64,000 nt of DNA from Syntrophorhabdus sp. PtaB.Bin047 (GCA_002067235.1 MVQP01000002.1:16834-80833), one strand, 5' to 3'. Shown: positions 16,098-26,550, numbered from the stretch's first letter. Translations and numbers: made by a program. The notes: generated by a model not told the origin, from the sequence alone.

Positions 16098-19000
16098 ATG
16101 ATGAGAAACATCCTTTGTGTTGTCTTCGCTGTGGTTGTGTGGTTCACCTTAGGCGGCTATGCCGCCGGTGCCTCCGTGGAACTGTTCTCGCCGGAAGGTT
16201 CGGTCAAGGACATCCGACAGGTGACGGTCCGGTTCTCGGAACAGATGGTGGCATTCGGCGACCCTCGCCCGGCAGAGCCCTTTGCGGTGCAGTGCGCCGG
16301 GAAGGGACAGGGCCGCTGGATCGACGGGAAGAACTGGTCCTACGACTTTGAGAAGACGCTCCCTGCCGGAATGTCCTGCACATTTGCCCTGAAACAGAGC
16401 CTGAAAACCCTTGCGGGAACACCGGTTACGGGCAAAAGGACCTTTACGTTCAACACCGGGGGGCCTTCGGTCCGCGAATCGGAACCCTGGGCGGATGGCA
16501 ACGAGGTGGAGGAAGGCCAGACGTTCCTTTTTCGGCTCGATGCGCCGGCCACAGAGACATCGATCGTGAAGAACGTTTCCTGTTCCATCGAAGGTGTGCG
16601 TGAGCGGGTCGGCATACGGCTCATAACCGGAGAAGAGCGAAAGAAGCTGCTTCTTGACATGGGTGTCTCGAAGAAGGAGGAGGAGAATGCCGTCCTCTTC
16701 CAGTGCAGGCAGACGTTTCCCCCAAAGGCGCACGTGAAGATCGTCTGGGGCAGGGGTGTGGCGTCGAAGAGCGGGGTGGCAACGACAAAGGACCAGGTCC
16801 TCTCCTACCGTGCCCGCGGGCCTTTCACCGCGAGGTTCCGCTGCATGAAGGAAAAGCCCCAGGGAGGGTGCATACCATTGTCGCCGATGCGGCTCATCTT
16901 CTCTGCCCCGATATCGAAGAAGGATGCGGCGAAGATCACGATAGCGACGGGCAAGGAAGCCGCGAAAGGAAAGGCCTGGAAGCCGGTGATAGACGAGGAC
17001 GGCGAAAGCGACATCACGTATATCACATTCCAGGGGCCTTTTCCGGAGAAGAGTCTCCTGAACGTACATCTGCCGGTGGGCCTCAGGGATATTTCCGGAC
17101 GTTCTCTCGCGAACGCGGACAAGTTTCCCCTTCCTGTCCGGACCCACACCTACCCTGCACTTGCCAAGTTTCCCGACCGTTTTGGAGTTGTCGAGTCCGG
17201 TAAGGAGGCCATTCTGCCCGTCACGGTGCGCAACATCGAGGGGGAGATAGAGACCTGGCTGGCGAGAGGGGACGAGACGGGTAAGCCGGGACAGGTCGAC
17301 AGGAAGGACAGTGCCGGCCAGCCGGCCCCGAAGGGTCAGGCCCGGGAGGCCGGAAAGGTTTCCGTGCCGGGAGAGATGAAGGGGGGTATCCACAAGACGG
17401 CTGAAGATGCGGATGCGTCGATCATAGCGTGGCTCCACAAGCTCGCCGCCTCCCCGCGTGAAAGGTCGGTCCTGAAGGGAACCTCGAGCAGCAGTGTCGT
17501 TTCGATACCGAGGCCGGGGGGGACGAAGGAGTTCGAGGTGATAGGCATACCGCTTCGCGAACCCGGTTTCTACGTTGTCGAGATAGAGAGCCTCATGCTC
17601 GGGCAAAGACTCCTCGAAAAGCCGGGCCCGGTATACGTACCTACGGCCGCCCTGGTGACGAACATGGCGGCTCATTTCAAGTGGGGCCGGGAGTCTTCGC
17701 TGGTGTTTGTGACGGCCCTTGACAGTGGTGAACCGGTGCCCGACGCGGCCGTCACCCTCAGGGACTGCAAAGGCGGCCTTGTCTGGCAGGGCAGGTCCGA
17801 TGAGAAGGGCATCGCCAGGATAGCGAAACCCCTTCCCGGTGCGGGAAACCTCCCTCAATGCCGGCGCGCGAAGGAGGAGAAGGACCTTTACTACGAATAC
17901 TCGCGGGCGTTGTCGGGCATGACAGGGGGGCTTTTCGTGTTTGCCCGCAGTGGCAAGGACATGACCTTCACCCATTCCAGCTGGGATGAGGGCATCGAGT
18001 CCTGGCGCTTCAATCTGCCCGGCGATCATGACGACGGTCGCAGGGAACCCCTCATTGCCCACACCGTCTTCGACCGGACCCTTCTGCGCGCGGGGGAGAC
18101 GGTGCACATGAAGCATTTTGTCCGGCAGCGCACAATGGAAGGTCTTTCCGTGCCCCCCGACATCAGGAGCATCAGTGAGGCCGTGATCGTGCACGTGGGG
18201 AGCGAGGAGAAATATACGCTCGGCCTCACGTGGAAAGGGAACGGCACCGCTGAGAACACGTGGAAGATACCACTCGCGGCGAAGCTCGGCACCTACAATG
18301 TCTATCTCCGCAGGGCGCCTCTGGCGGGCAAGCGGGAGACCACGGGAGAGCTCTCGGGGTCTTTCAGGGTGGAACAGTTCCGGGTCCCCCTCATGCGCGG
18401 CTTCATCCGCGGCCCGAAGGAACACGCCATCGATACCCGTTCCGTTGATCTTGACGTTGACGTGAGGTATCTTTCAGGCGGGGCGGCCGCTGACCATCCC
18501 GTGAAGATCCGCTCCCAAATGGAACAGAAGCACATTTCCTTCGGCGATTACGAGGACTTCATTTTTTCCACGGGTCGGGTGAAGACGGGTACGGAAAAGC
18601 TCGGCGAGACCGGTGATCGCTTTGCCGAAGATGACGCCTCTGAGGACGATGAAGCCGGGGAAGGCTCCGAGCGGGTGAGGACGGACAGGTTCGGACGGCC
18701 GCGGGTACACCTCAAAACGGTTGAGCTGAACCTCGACAGGAACGGGACGGCGCGGACGACCATTGGAGACCTCCCGCCGTCGGACGTGCCCAGGGAGATA
18801 CTGAGCGAACTCGAGTTCAGGGACCCCAACGGGGAAGTCCAGACATCGTCGGCGAGGACACCTCTCTATCCCTCGATGCTTCATACAGGGATCTTCGCGA
18901 GCGGGGATTGGCCGGCGGAAACCCTGAAGTACCAGGTGGTCGTACTCGATCTCAAGGGGAAGCCTCAACCGGGGTCGGAGGTCACCGTCAGGGTTTTCAA

Positions 19001-21917
19001 GCGCTCCACGTACTCTCACAGACGCAGGATAACGGGTGGTTTCTACGCCTTCGACAACACCACGGAAACGAAGGAGATAGGGGAACACTGCAGGGGAAAG
19101 ACCGACGTCAACGGCATTCTCTACTGCGGAGGCAAGGCGCCCGCAACGGGAAGGATAGTCATCCAGGCCGAGGCAAAGGACTCCCGGGGGAACGTGTCCT
19201 CGACAAACAGGGAGGTCACGGTCTACGGCAAGGATGATACATGGTATGAGGCGCGCAACGACGACCGCATCGACCTTGTACCCCTCCGGCGGCAGGTAGA
19301 CCCTGGTGAAACGATGAGTTTCGAGGTGCGAATGCCTTTCCGCGCGGCGACGGCCCTTGTGACCGTCGAGCGCGAAGGGGTCATGGACGCCTATATAAGA
19401 AAGGTGTCCCGGGAGAACCCTGTTATAGATATCCCCGTGAAGCCGAATTACGTGCCGAACGTCTTCGTATCGGCGCTCGTGATCCGGGGACGGCTGGCAG
19501 GCACTCAGCCCACCGCGTCCTTCGATCCCGGGAAACCGGCCTACCGGCTTGGCATTGCAGAGGTGAGGGTGGGTCTAAAGCCCCATGCCCTCAAGGTGAA
19601 GGTCGAGACGGACAGGAAAACGTACGGGGTCAGACAGAAGGTGAAGGCCCGCATCTCGGTGCGGGTTCCCGACGGTTCCGCTCCGCCGAAGGGTTCCGAG
19701 GCCGCCCTGGCCGTTGTTGATGAGGGGCTCCTCGAACTCAAGCCGAACCTGAGCTGGGGGCTTCTCGAGGCGATGATGCGCCGGAAGGGCTACGAGATGT
19801 CGACGGCCACCTCACAGATGATGGTCATCGGCAAACGCCATTTTGGGCGCAAGGCCCTCCCTCACGGGGGAGGCGGCGGGAAACAGTTGACGCGGGAGCT
19901 TTTCGATACGCTCGTGTACTGGAAGAGCGCAATACCGCTCGACGATAGCGGTGAGGCGGACGTTGCCTTCGATCTCAATGATTCCCTCACATCCTTCAAG
20001 GTGGTGGCGATAGCGAGTTCCGGGAGCGATCTTTTCGGGACCGGGGCGGAGACGATACGGACCACCCAGGACCTCATGGTCCTTTCGGGCCTGCCCGGAC
20101 TTGTTCGGGAAGGCGACCGTTTTACCGCGGGATTCACGGTGCGCAACGCGTCGACGCGGAATATGGACGTGGAGGTGAACGTGAAGCTTCGCGGGGGCAA
20201 GGCCCCGCAGTCGTTCGCGCCCCTGTCGCTTGCCATTCCCGCGGGGGAGGCCCGGGAGGCGGCCTGGCAGGTTATCGTGCCATCCGGCGCCGCGAAACTC
20301 GATTACGAGGTATCGGCACGGGAGGCTTCCGGAGACGCGCGGGACGAGCTGAAGGCCACCCAGACGGTGGTGCCGGCAGTGAGCGTGAGGGTTATGCAAG
20401 CCACACTCACGCAGGTGAAGGACGCCCTGAAAATGGATGTTGAGCGACCTGCGGCTGCCGAACCGGACCGCGGGGGCATTGCCGTGACCTTGAAGCCCAG
20501 GCTCTCCGAGGGGCTTGGCGGCGTTATCGAGTACATGGGCCGCTATCCTTACGTCTGCCTCGAGCAGAAGGTATCGAAGGCGGTGGCCCTTCAGGACCGC
20601 GAGATGTGGAAGGACATCATGGCCCAGGCTCCCGCCTATCTCGACGGCGACGGCCTTGCGAAGTACTTCCCTCTCATGAGGCGCGGCAGCGATGTCCTGA
20701 CCTCCTATCTTCTTTCCATAAGCAGCGAGTCCGGGTATGAGATACCGCAGAATGTCCGGGCCGGGATGGTCCGGGGCCTGAAAGGGTTTGTGGAGGGGAA
20801 GGTCGTGAGACATTCCGCGCTTGAGGCGCCCGACCTTTCTGTCAGGAAGATAGCGGCCGTCGCCGCTCTCGCGCGGCATGGACAGGCCAGCGCCCAGCTC
20901 TTGACCACGATTGATATCGAGCCCAACCTGTGGCCCACGTCGGCCGTGCTTGACTGGATAGATGTCCTTCGGCGCACGCGGGGAATAGCCAACGCGGAAG
21001 GAAACCTCAAGAAGGCGGCTCAGATTCTCAGGGGCCGTGTCAATCTGCAGGGGACCGTGATGGGGCTCTCCACGGAGAGGTCGGACCAGCTCTGGTGGCT
21101 CATGGTGTCCACGGACCTCAACTGCGCCCGCACGCTCATCGCGTCCATGGATATGGGCGCCTGGGGAGAGGACGTGCCCAGGATCGCCCGGGGACTGGTC
21201 TCGAGGATGAAGAGGGGTCGCTGGGACACGACGACGGCAAACGCCTGGGGGGTGCTCGCGCTTCAGAAGTTCTCGCGTAAGTATGAGTCAGCCGTCGTGA
21301 AGGGCGCCTCTTCCATCACCCTGGGAGGAAAGCAGGGCACCGTTTCCTGGACTGACAGTGCGAAGGGAGGCAGTCTCGTGTTGCCCTGGCCCGCGAGGAA
21401 GAGCACCCTCACGATCGACCACAGTGGCGAGGGAAGGCCCTGGGCGAGCGTGCAAAGCCTGGCGGCAGTTCCGCTGAAAGGCCCTCTGGCGTCGGGCTAC
21501 ACCATAAAGAAGACGGTAACGGCGGTGGAGCGCAGGTCACCGGATGCCTGGACGCGCGGCGACGTGATGCGTGTGCGGCTGGAGATCGACGCCCGTGCCG
21601 ACATGACCTGGGTTGTCGTCAGCGATCCCATTCCATCGGGCGCTGCTATCCTGGGGAGCGGCCTCGGTCAGGATTCGGCCCTGCTTTCCCGCCAGGGACG
21701 TCAGCGGGGATGGGCGTGGGAGGCCTACCGCGAACGGTCTTTCGAAGCGTTAAGGGTATACTATGAATTCGTCCCCCGCGGAAAGTGGACCGTTGAGTAC
21801 AGTGTGAGACTCAACAATGACGGCGTGTTCCGCTTGCCGGAGACACGGGTGGAGGCACTCTATGCGCCGGAGATGTTCGGAGAGATACCGAACCCGCCCG
21901 TGGAGGTAAGGAAGTAG
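16098..21917 (+). CDS. Bacterial alpha-2-macroglobulin with thioester motif (YfhM-like)
   Basis: 1939 aa with an N-terminal signal peptide (hydrophobic to about residue 25, ending YAAGA). Bacterial A2Ms are periplasmic or surface protease traps. N-terminal MG-type beta domains, an MG2-like segment (LLRAGETVHMKHFVR), an A2M_N_2-like bait region, the A2M family segment (SLTSFKVVAIASSGSDLFGTG), and the thioester motif YVCLEQK with Cys1487 are visible, followed by an alpha-alpha toroid (thioester domain) and the C-terminal receptor-like part. The Cys-Leu-Glu-Gln order is that of thioester-competent types. It lies four bases before pbpC, the standard pairing in Gram-negatives. An AGGGGAGGA site precedes the ATG. 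Confidence 0.94.
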   Translation: MMRNILCVVFAVVVWFTLGGYAAGASVELFSPEGSVKDIRQVTVRFSEQMVAFGDPRPAEPFAVQCAGKGQGRWIDGKNWSYDFEKTLPAGMSCTFALKQSLKTLAGTPVTGKRTFTFNTGGPSVRESEPWADGNEVEEGQTFLFRLDAPATETSIVKNVSCSIEGVRERVGIRLITGEERKKLLLDMGVSKKEEENAVLFQCRQTFPPKAHVKIVWGRGVASKSGVATTKDQVLSYRARGPFTARFRCMKEKPQGGCIPLSPMRLIFSAPISKKDAAKITIATGKEAAKGKAWKPVIDEDGESDITYITFQGPFPEKSLLNVHLPVGLRDISGRSLANADKFPLPVRTHTYPALAKFPDRFGVVESGKEAILPVTVRNIEGEIETWLARGDETGKPGQVDRKDSAGQPAPKGQAREAGKVSVPGEMKGGIHKTAEDADASIIAWLHKLAASPRERSVLKGTSSSSVVSIPRPGGTKEFEVIGIPLREPGFYVVEIESLMLGQRLLEKPGPVYVPTAALVTNMAAHFKWGRESSLVFVTALDSGEPVPDAAVTLRDCKGGLVWQGRSDEKGIARIAKPLPGAGNLPQCRRAKEEKDLYYEYSRALSGMTGGLFVFARSGKDMTFTHSSWDEGIESWRFNLPGDHDDGRREPLIAHTVFDRTLLRAGETVHMKHFVRQRTMEGLSVPPDIRSISEAVIVHVGSEEKYTLGLTWKGNGTAENTWKIPLAAKLGTYNVYLRRAPLAGKRETTGELSGSFRVEQFRVPLMRGFIRGPKEHAIDTRSVDLDVDVRYLSGGAAADHPVKIRSQMEQKHISFGDYEDFIFSTGRVKTGTEKLGETGDRFAEDDASEDDEAGEGSERVRTDRFGRPRVHLKTVELNLDRNGTARTTIGDLPPSDVPREILSELEFRDPNGEVQTSSARTPLYPSMLHTGIFASGDWPAETLKYQVVVLDLKGKPQPGSEVTVRVFKRSTYSHRRRITGGFYAFDNTTETKEIGEHCRGKTDVNGILYCGGKAPATGRIVIQAEAKDSRGNVSSTNREVTVYGKDDTWYEARNDDRIDLVPLRRQVDPGETMSFEVRMPFRAATALVTVEREGVMDAYIRKVSRENPVIDIPVKPNYVPNVFVSALVIRGRLAGTQPTASFDPGKPAYRLGIAEVRVGLKPHALKVKVETDRKTYGVRQKVKARISVRVPDGSAPPKGSEAALAVVDEGLLELKPNLSWGLLEAMMRRKGYEMSTATSQMMVIGKRHFGRKALPHGGGGGKQLTRELFDTLVYWKSAIPLDDSGEADVAFDLNDSLTSFKVVAIASSGSDLFGTGAETIRTTQDLMVLSGLPGLVREGDRFTAGFTVRNASTRNMDVEVNVKLRGGKAPQSFAPLSLAIPAGEAREAAWQVIVPSGAAKLDYEVSAREASGDARDELKATQTVVPAVSVRVMQATLTQVKDALKMDVERPAAAEPDRGGIAVTLKPRLSEGLGGVIEYMGRYPYVCLEQKVSKAVALQDREMWKDIMAQAPAYLDGDGLAKYFPLMRRGSDVLTSYLLSISSESGYEIPQNVRAGMVRGLKGFVEGKVVRHSALEAPDLSVRKIAAVAALARHGQASAQLLTTIDIEPNLWPTSAVLDWIDVLRRTRGIANAEGNLKKAAQILRGRVNLQGTVMGLSTERSDQLWWLMVSTDLNCARTLIASMDMGAWGEDVPRIARGLVSRMKRGRWDTTTANAWGVLALQKFSRKYESAVVKGASSITLGGKQGTVSWTDSAKGGSLVLPWPARKSTLTIDHSGEGRPWASVQSLAAVPLKGPLASGYTIKKTVTAVERRSPDAWTRGDVMRVRLEIDARADMTWVVVSDPIPSGAAILGSGLGQDSALLSRQGRQRGWAWEAYRERSFEALRVYYEFVPRGKWTVEYSVRLNNDGVFRLPETRVEALYAPEMFGEIPNPPVEVRK

Positions 21918-21921
21918 CAGG

Positions 21922-24078
21922 ATGTTTTTCAGACGACAGGGAGGCACGAGGAAGGTATGTGCCGTCGCGGCGCTCGTCCTCCTGTGTCTCGGTGCAGCCG
22001 GGCTCCTTGCTGCGGTCCGGTCGGTAAGGAAAACAGACACAGGGTCCTTTCAGGTACTTAAAGCTTCCTATCGCACCTCCGATGCCGTGCTTCTCGATCG
22101 TCACGGCGAGGTCATCCATACGTTGAGGACCGATGACAGCGGCAGGCGGCTGGAATGGACCCGTCTTGCCGAGGTCTCGCCATCCTTTCTATCCACCGTC
22201 ATCCTTGTTGAGGACCGCCGTTTCTTCAGTCATCACGGCGTGGACCCTTTCGCCTTCATCTCCGCCCTCGTGCGCGGGGCCGCGGGTGGAAGGCTTCGAG
22301 GCGCCAGCACCATCTCGATGCAGGTTGCTTCCATTGTGGACAGGGGCTTAAGACCAAAAGGGCTGCGCAGGGACCTCGGTCAGAAATGGCGGCAGATCAT
22401 CACCGCCCTTGCCCTGGAACGTTCCTGGACAAAGCAGGAGATACTCGAGGCCTACATCAATCTCATATACTACCGCGGAGAACTCCAGGGTGTCAGAGCG
22501 GCGTCGAAGGGTCTTTTCGGAAAGGAACCGTCGGGCCTCACCCAGACGGAATCCGTCGTCCTGGCCTCCCTCATAACATCGCCCAACGCGCCGCGGGAAA
22601 AGGTGGCCGCGAGGTCCTGGCGCCTGGCCGAGAGGGCCGGCATGAGGATGACCCGAGAGGAGGTGGAAAGGAAGACGGCGGATGCCCTGGCATCGGCGTA
22701 CCGCATAGCCTTCGATGTCTCGCTCGCGCCTCACGTGGCACGCATGCTCATCTCCGGGGGAATGATGAGAGTTGCGACGACCCTCGACGGACGTCTCCAG
22801 AGGTTTGCCCTCGATGCGCTCAGGGACAACCTTGCCGCGCTGCGTGGACGGAACGTGGCGGACGGGGCCGTCATGGTGGTCGATAACGATACGGGGGAGA
22901 TCCTCGCCTACGTCGGGAACAGCGGGAGCACATCGAGCGCTCCCTTCATGGACGGCATTCGGGCCAGAAGGCAGGCAGGTTCGACGCTGAAGCCTTTCCT
23001 TTACGGTCTCGCCATCGAGAAGGGTTACCTCACTGCGTCATCCCTTCTCGAAGACACCCCCCTTGCCATAATGACCCCGACAGGGCTCTACGTGCCGCAG
23101 AATTATGACAACCAGTTCCGCGGCACCGTGAGTGTGAGGTGCGCCCTTGCGTCGTCCCTCAATGTGCCTGCCGTCAAGACCCTTCTCGTGACGGGCCTCG
23201 AGCCTTTCGTCGAGAGGCTCAAGGACCTGGGGTTCGAGAGCATCAGGGAGGAGCCGGAGTTCTACGGGTATTCCATCGCTCTCGGGTCCGCGGATGTCGA
23301 GCTCTATGAGCTTGTCGGGGCATATCTCGCGCTGGCGCGGGGAGGACGGCGTACAGGGATGAAGCTGACCTTCGATGGCGCCGCCACTGCTGGTAGCCGC
23401 GTCATGGACGAGAGGGCATCGTACATTGTTACCCGGATACTGTCCGACAGGGAGTCTCGTGCAGCCACGTTCGGCCTTGAGAACCCTCTCGCCACGCGCT
23501 ACTTTACGGCGGTCAAGACGGGGACCAGCAAGGACATGCGTGATAACTGGTGCATAGGCTTTTCCCGCCGCTACACCGTTGGTGTGTGGGTCGGCAACTT
23601 CTCGGGAGAGCCGATGCGTGATGTCAGCGGTATCAGCGGGGCGGCGCCCCTGTGGCTCGAGGTGATGAACTTCCTCCACGGTACGGTGCCGTCGACGGAA
23701 CCGTACCGCCCGCGGGGCGTCACCGCTGCCAGGGTGCGTTTCGAAGCGGATATCGAGGCCCCGCGGGAGGAGTTCTTCATCGAGGGCACCGAGCCGGCTC
23801 AGGTCGTGCGGGTGCAGGTTGCCCATGAGAAACCTCGCATCGTTTACCCTCCGGAAGGAACCCTCATCACCATCGATCCCGACATCCCCGAGGCGCTCCA
23901 ACGGGTCGCCATGCGCTTCGAGCCCCGATCGAGGCGCTTGAGATGGGTCCTCAACGATGCCGAAGCGGGTTCCGACACACCGCTTTTCCTCTGGGAGCCG
24001 AGGCGGGGCGACTACATCCTCTCCATCGTCGATCGCGATGGCAGCGTCATGGATTCGGTGGGGTTCACGGTGAGGTAG
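21922..24078 (+). CDS. pbpC: Penicillin-binding protein 1C (bifunctional peptidoglycan synthase)
   Basis: 718 aa with one N-terminal membrane anchor (residues 12-33). The glycosyltransferase-51 domain has the catalytic EDRRFFSHHGVDP (Glu97) and GASTISMQVA. The transpeptidase domain has AGSTLKP (Ser354, Lys357), SSLN (Ser412-Asn414) and KTGTS (Lys532). A C-terminal BiPBP_C beta domain (RIVYPPEGTLITI to the end) is typical of the 1C class. Coupling with the upstream A2M gene suggests joint envelope repair and defence after cell-wall damage, as proposed for this widespread pair. Confidence 0.95.
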   Translation: MFFRRQGGTRKVCAVAALVLLCLGAAGLLAAVRSVRKTDTGSFQVLKASYRTSDAVLLDRHGEVIHTLRTDDSGRRLEWTRLAEVSPSFLSTVILVEDRRFFSHHGVDPFAFISALVRGAAGGRLRGASTISMQVASIVDRGLRPKGLRRDLGQKWRQIITALALERSWTKQEILEAYINLIYYRGELQGVRAASKGLFGKEPSGLTQTESVVLASLITSPNAPREKVAARSWRLAERAGMRMTREEVERKTADALASAYRIAFDVSLAPHVARMLISGGMMRVATTLDGRLQRFALDALRDNLAALRGRNVADGAVMVVDNDTGEILAYVGNSGSTSSAPFMDGIRARRQAGSTLKPFLYGLAIEKGYLTASSLLEDTPLAIMTPTGLYVPQNYDNQFRGTVSVRCALASSLNVPAVKTLLVTGLEPFVERLKDLGFESIREEPEFYGYSIALGSADVELYELVGAYLALARGGRRTGMKLTFDGAATAGSRVMDERASYIVTRILSDRESRAATFGLENPLATRYFTAVKTGTSKDMRDNWCIGFSRRYTVGVWVGNFSGEPMRDVSGISGAAPLWLEVMNFLHGTVPSTEPYRPRGVTAARVRFEADIEAPREEFFIEGTEPAQVVRVQVAHEKPRIVYPPEGTLITIDPDIPEALQRVAMRFEPRSRRLRWVLNDAEAGSDTPLFLWEPRRGDYILSIVDRDGSVMDSVGFTVR

Positions 24079-24138
24079 GCTTAAGGCCTCCGGAACGCAA
24101 TTTCCCGTATAATATCAAAGGATACCGATAAATTTCGC

Positions 24139-24167
24139 TTGACAGCCATTTTTATTAGGAATAATAT
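24139..24167 (+). promoter_or_regulatory. Strong sigma-70 promoter of the cold-shock gene
   Basis: TTGACA at 24139-24144, exactly 17 bases, then TAATAT at 24162-24167, in an AT-rich patch unlike the surroundings. It is 51 bases before the start codon of the csp gene; an AAAGGAG Shine-Dalgarno is within the leader. Confidence 0.75.
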
Positions 24168-24217
24168 TGCTTAAAAGCACAAATGCTTAATATTATCAAA
24201 GAAAGGAGTCACGCGGC

Positions 24218-24421
24218 ATGCCAGTAGGTAAGGTGAAATGGTTCAACGATTCCAAGGGGTACGGTTTCATCGAACAGGATGGCGGCGAGGACGTGTTCGT
24301 CCACTTTTCCGCGATCCAGCAGGATGGTTTCAAATCTCTCAAGACCGGCGAGAAGGTCGAATTCGAGATCGTGAAGGGGCCGAAAGGTCCACAGGCGGCA
24401 AATGTAATGAAAGCTGAATGA
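24218..24421 (+). CDS. csp: Cold-shock domain protein (CspA family)
   Basis: 67 aa, a single OB-fold. RNP1 KGYGFIEQ and RNP2 VFVHFSAI are both intact, after the [14 protein letters not shown] start. Single-stranded nucleic acid binding RNA chaperone in the cytosol. Monocistronic with its own strong promoter and preceded by AAAGGAG. The convergent mazG gene ends nine bases downstream; a small hairpin (TAAGGG / CCCTTA, 24423-24442) between and into mazG may end both. Confidence 0.97.
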   Translation: MPVGKVKWFNDSKGYGFIEQDGGEDVFVHFSAIQQDGFKSLKTGEKVEFEIVKGPKGPQAANVMKAE

Positions 24422-24429
24422 GTAAGGGG

Positions 24430-25191
24430 CTATTTGCCCTTATCCTCCAGAGATTTACTGTCATTCCATAGTTTGTCCATCGTGTCGGCATCAGAATTCC
24501 GGATATCCGTATTGTTCTCTATGTAGCTGAACCTTCGAGTGAACTTGTCCGAGGTTGCCCGCAGCGCGTCTTCGGGGTCCACCGACAGGAACCGGGCGAT
24601 ATTGACGATGGTGAAGAGCAGGTCACCCACCTCCTCCCTGACCCGCTCCGGATCGCCTGCCGCCTCGGCTGCCTTCAGCTCGGCGATCTCCTCGTACATC
24701 TTGTCGTACACGTCCTCGACCTTCTGCCAGTCGAACCCGACTTTCGCAGCCCTCTTCGTCATGACATATGCCCTCAGCAGGGCGGGCATGGCCGGGGGGA
24801 TATTCGCGAGAAGCGAGTAATCATCATCCTTCTTCTCTTCCCTCTTCAGGTCTTCCCACTTCACCTCGATGGGAGCGTCGAGCACCTCTTTGCGGAAGAC
24901 ATGGGGATGGCGATGGTACATCTTGTTGTAGACGTTCTCGATGACGTCGTTGATGTCGAAGATGTTGCGTTCCCTGCATATCTGCGCGATGAAGACGATA
25001 TGGAAGAGAAGGTCCCCGAGCTCTTCCTTGAGCTCATCCATACTGTCTTTCTCTATGGCCTCGATGATCTCGTAGACCTCCTCGAGCATGAAGGTCTTGA
25101 AGGCGGAGACCTTCTGTCTGCGGTCCCAGGGGCATCCCTCGTCGCTCCTGAGTTTCTCCATCAGCCGTACGAGCCTGTCAAAGGATTCCAT
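24430..25191 (-). CDS. mazG: Nucleoside triphosphate pyrophosphohydrolase MazG
   Basis: 253 aa, two MazG domains. The first has KLRSDEGCPWDRRQKVSAFKTFMLEEVYE and ELKEELGDLLFHIVF (EExxE/ExxD metal-binding helices); the second has KMYEEIAELKAAE and EEVGDLLFTIVNIARF. Hydrolyses non-canonical or excess NTPs to NMP and pyrophosphate. It is the last gene of the long minus-strand envelope cluster, two bases after the waaA stop. Confidence 0.95.
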   Translation of the reverse strand: MESFDRLVRLMEKLRSDEGCPWDRRQKVSAFKTFMLEEVYEIIEAIEKDSMDELKEELGDLLFHIVFIAQICRERNIFDINDVIENVYNKMYHRHPHVFRKEVLDAPIEVKWEDLKREEKKDDDYSLLANIPPAMPALLRAYVMTKRAAKVGFDWQKVEDVYDKMYEEIAELKAAEAAGDPERVREEVGDLLFTIVNIARFLSVDPEDALRATSDKFTRRFSYIENNTDIRNSDADTMDKLWNDSKSLEDKGK

Positions 25192-25193
25192 TC

Positions 25194-26459
25194 TCAGCCC
25201 TCTTTCCCGCTCTGAGGCCCGCCAAAGAGGCCCCTTATGATCCGCGCTGTCTCATCCATCACGTGTTGCTGGTCGGCGACGATCGCGAAACCGGCCTGCC
25301 GTGTGGACTCATAAAGATCATTATCAGTGACCAGCCTCATCACCGTGCGGTGTATGTCGTCGGCCGTTTCCACAAGGAAACCTGCCTTTCTTTCGAGGAT
25401 GGATGCAGAGATGTCGTGGAAGTTCTCCGTGTGCGGTCCGAACAGTACGGGTGTGCCCACGAAGAGGGGCTCGAGCATGTTCTGTCCACCGTAGGGTGCA
25501 AGGGACCCGCCGACGAAGGCGGCGATGCTTCTCGCGTAGATCCCCATGAGGTCGCCCACGGTGTCGACGATCACGATATCGGCACCCTCTTCCCCCCTGT
25601 CTTCCTTCATCCGGGAATACCGTGCAGTCCTGTAAGTCTTCGAAAGCTTCTCCTCTATAGTGACGGCCAGATGGAGCTCCCTGGGCGCTATGAATATCCT
25701 GTGATCGGGGAGATCGGACTTGAGGAGCTTGACTGCCCTGTAGATCTCGTCAAGCTCCTTTTCTTTTACGCTGCCGATGACGATGATCCTCTCACGCTCC
25801 AGGGTGCCGGAGGTGTTCCCCGTGACGGGGCGGTAATACTTGATGTTGCCCGTTGTGAAGACCCGCTCCGGGGCCATGCCGATGGTGATGAAACGCCGTC
25901 TGTGTTCTGCGGACTGCGCGATGACAGCGTCCATCCCGGCCAGGGCCGCCCTCATGAAGACGGACAATCTCCGGTAGGTCGCGAGGGTGTTGTCCGATAT
26001 GCGTCCGTTGACGATGACGACCGGGATGCCGCGCTTTTTGGCCTCCCAGATCAGGTTGGGCCAGATCTCCGTCTCCACGATGATGATGACCGATGGCCTG
26101 TGGTGGTTGAGGAAACGGCGCACGGAGAAGCGAAGGTCGAAGGGGAGGGATGCCACCTTCCTGCCTTCCCTGGAGCCCTCTTTCCTTTCGAGCATTTGCT
26201 GCGCATAGGATGTGTTGGCGGTGAAGAGAAAACCGGCCGGACCACCGTTGATCGCGAGGTAGTCGGCCACGCCCTCGGCGATAATGGCCTCTCCTATCGA
26301 CGCCCCGTGGATCATCCACGCCCCCTCATTCGGCGTGCCTTCCACCCGAGGGAGAAGACGCTCGCGGAAATTCTTCCTCATCTTCGCATTTGTGAGGCCG
26401 ATGACGATGAAGACGGGCAGGACGCACAGGGTGAGCAGGTTGTAGATCACTTTCCACAT
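25194..26459 (-). CDS. waaA: 3-deoxy-D-manno-octulosonic acid (Kdo) transferase
   Basis: 421 aa. N-terminal membrane anchor (IYNLLTLCVLPVFIVIGL), then the GT30 N-domain with WMIHGASIGEA and LFTANTSYAQQML, and the C-terminal GT-B domain (IVIGSVKEKELDEIYRAVKLL ... GGSLAPYGGQNMLEPLFVGTPVLFGPHTENF). It adds Kdo to lipid A precursor on the cytosolic face of the inner membrane. Placed between the DUF374 acyltransferase-like gene and mazG. One WaaA may add one or two Kdo residues; that cannot be told from sequence. Confidence 0.96.
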   Translation of the reverse strand: MWKVIYNLLTLCVLPVFIVIGLTNAKMRKNFRERLLPRVEGTPNEGAWMIHGASIGEAIIAEGVADYLAINGGPAGFLFTANTSYAQQMLERKEGSREGRKVASLPFDLRFSVRRFLNHHRPSVIIIVETEIWPNLIWEAKKRGIPVVIVNGRISDNTLATYRRLSVFMRAALAGMDAVIAQSAEHRRRFITIGMAPERVFTTGNIKYYRPVTGNTSGTLERERIIVIGSVKEKELDEIYRAVKLLKSDLPDHRIFIAPRELHLAVTIEEKLSKTYRTARYSRMKEDRGEEGADIVIVDTVGDLMGIYARSIAAFVGGSLAPYGGQNMLEPLFVGTPVLFGPHTENFHDISASILERKAGFLVETADDIHRTVMRLVTDNDLYESTRQAGFAIVADQQHVMDETARIIRGLFGGPQSGKEG

Positions 26460-26550
26460 GCCGCTTCTTCCGCTCTTTGGGTCAGTTGGACAAGCGTCGC
26501 CTCGAGCTTGAGGCGCGTGTTCTCGATCTCTTCAGCGTCGAGGTCACGGG

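Noticed and set aside
16149..18425. 758-codon open frame on the minus strand inside the A2M gene
   Set aside because: It is antisense to a clearly conserved protein; long antisense frames are common in GC-rich coding DNA, and its translation has no domain or signal.
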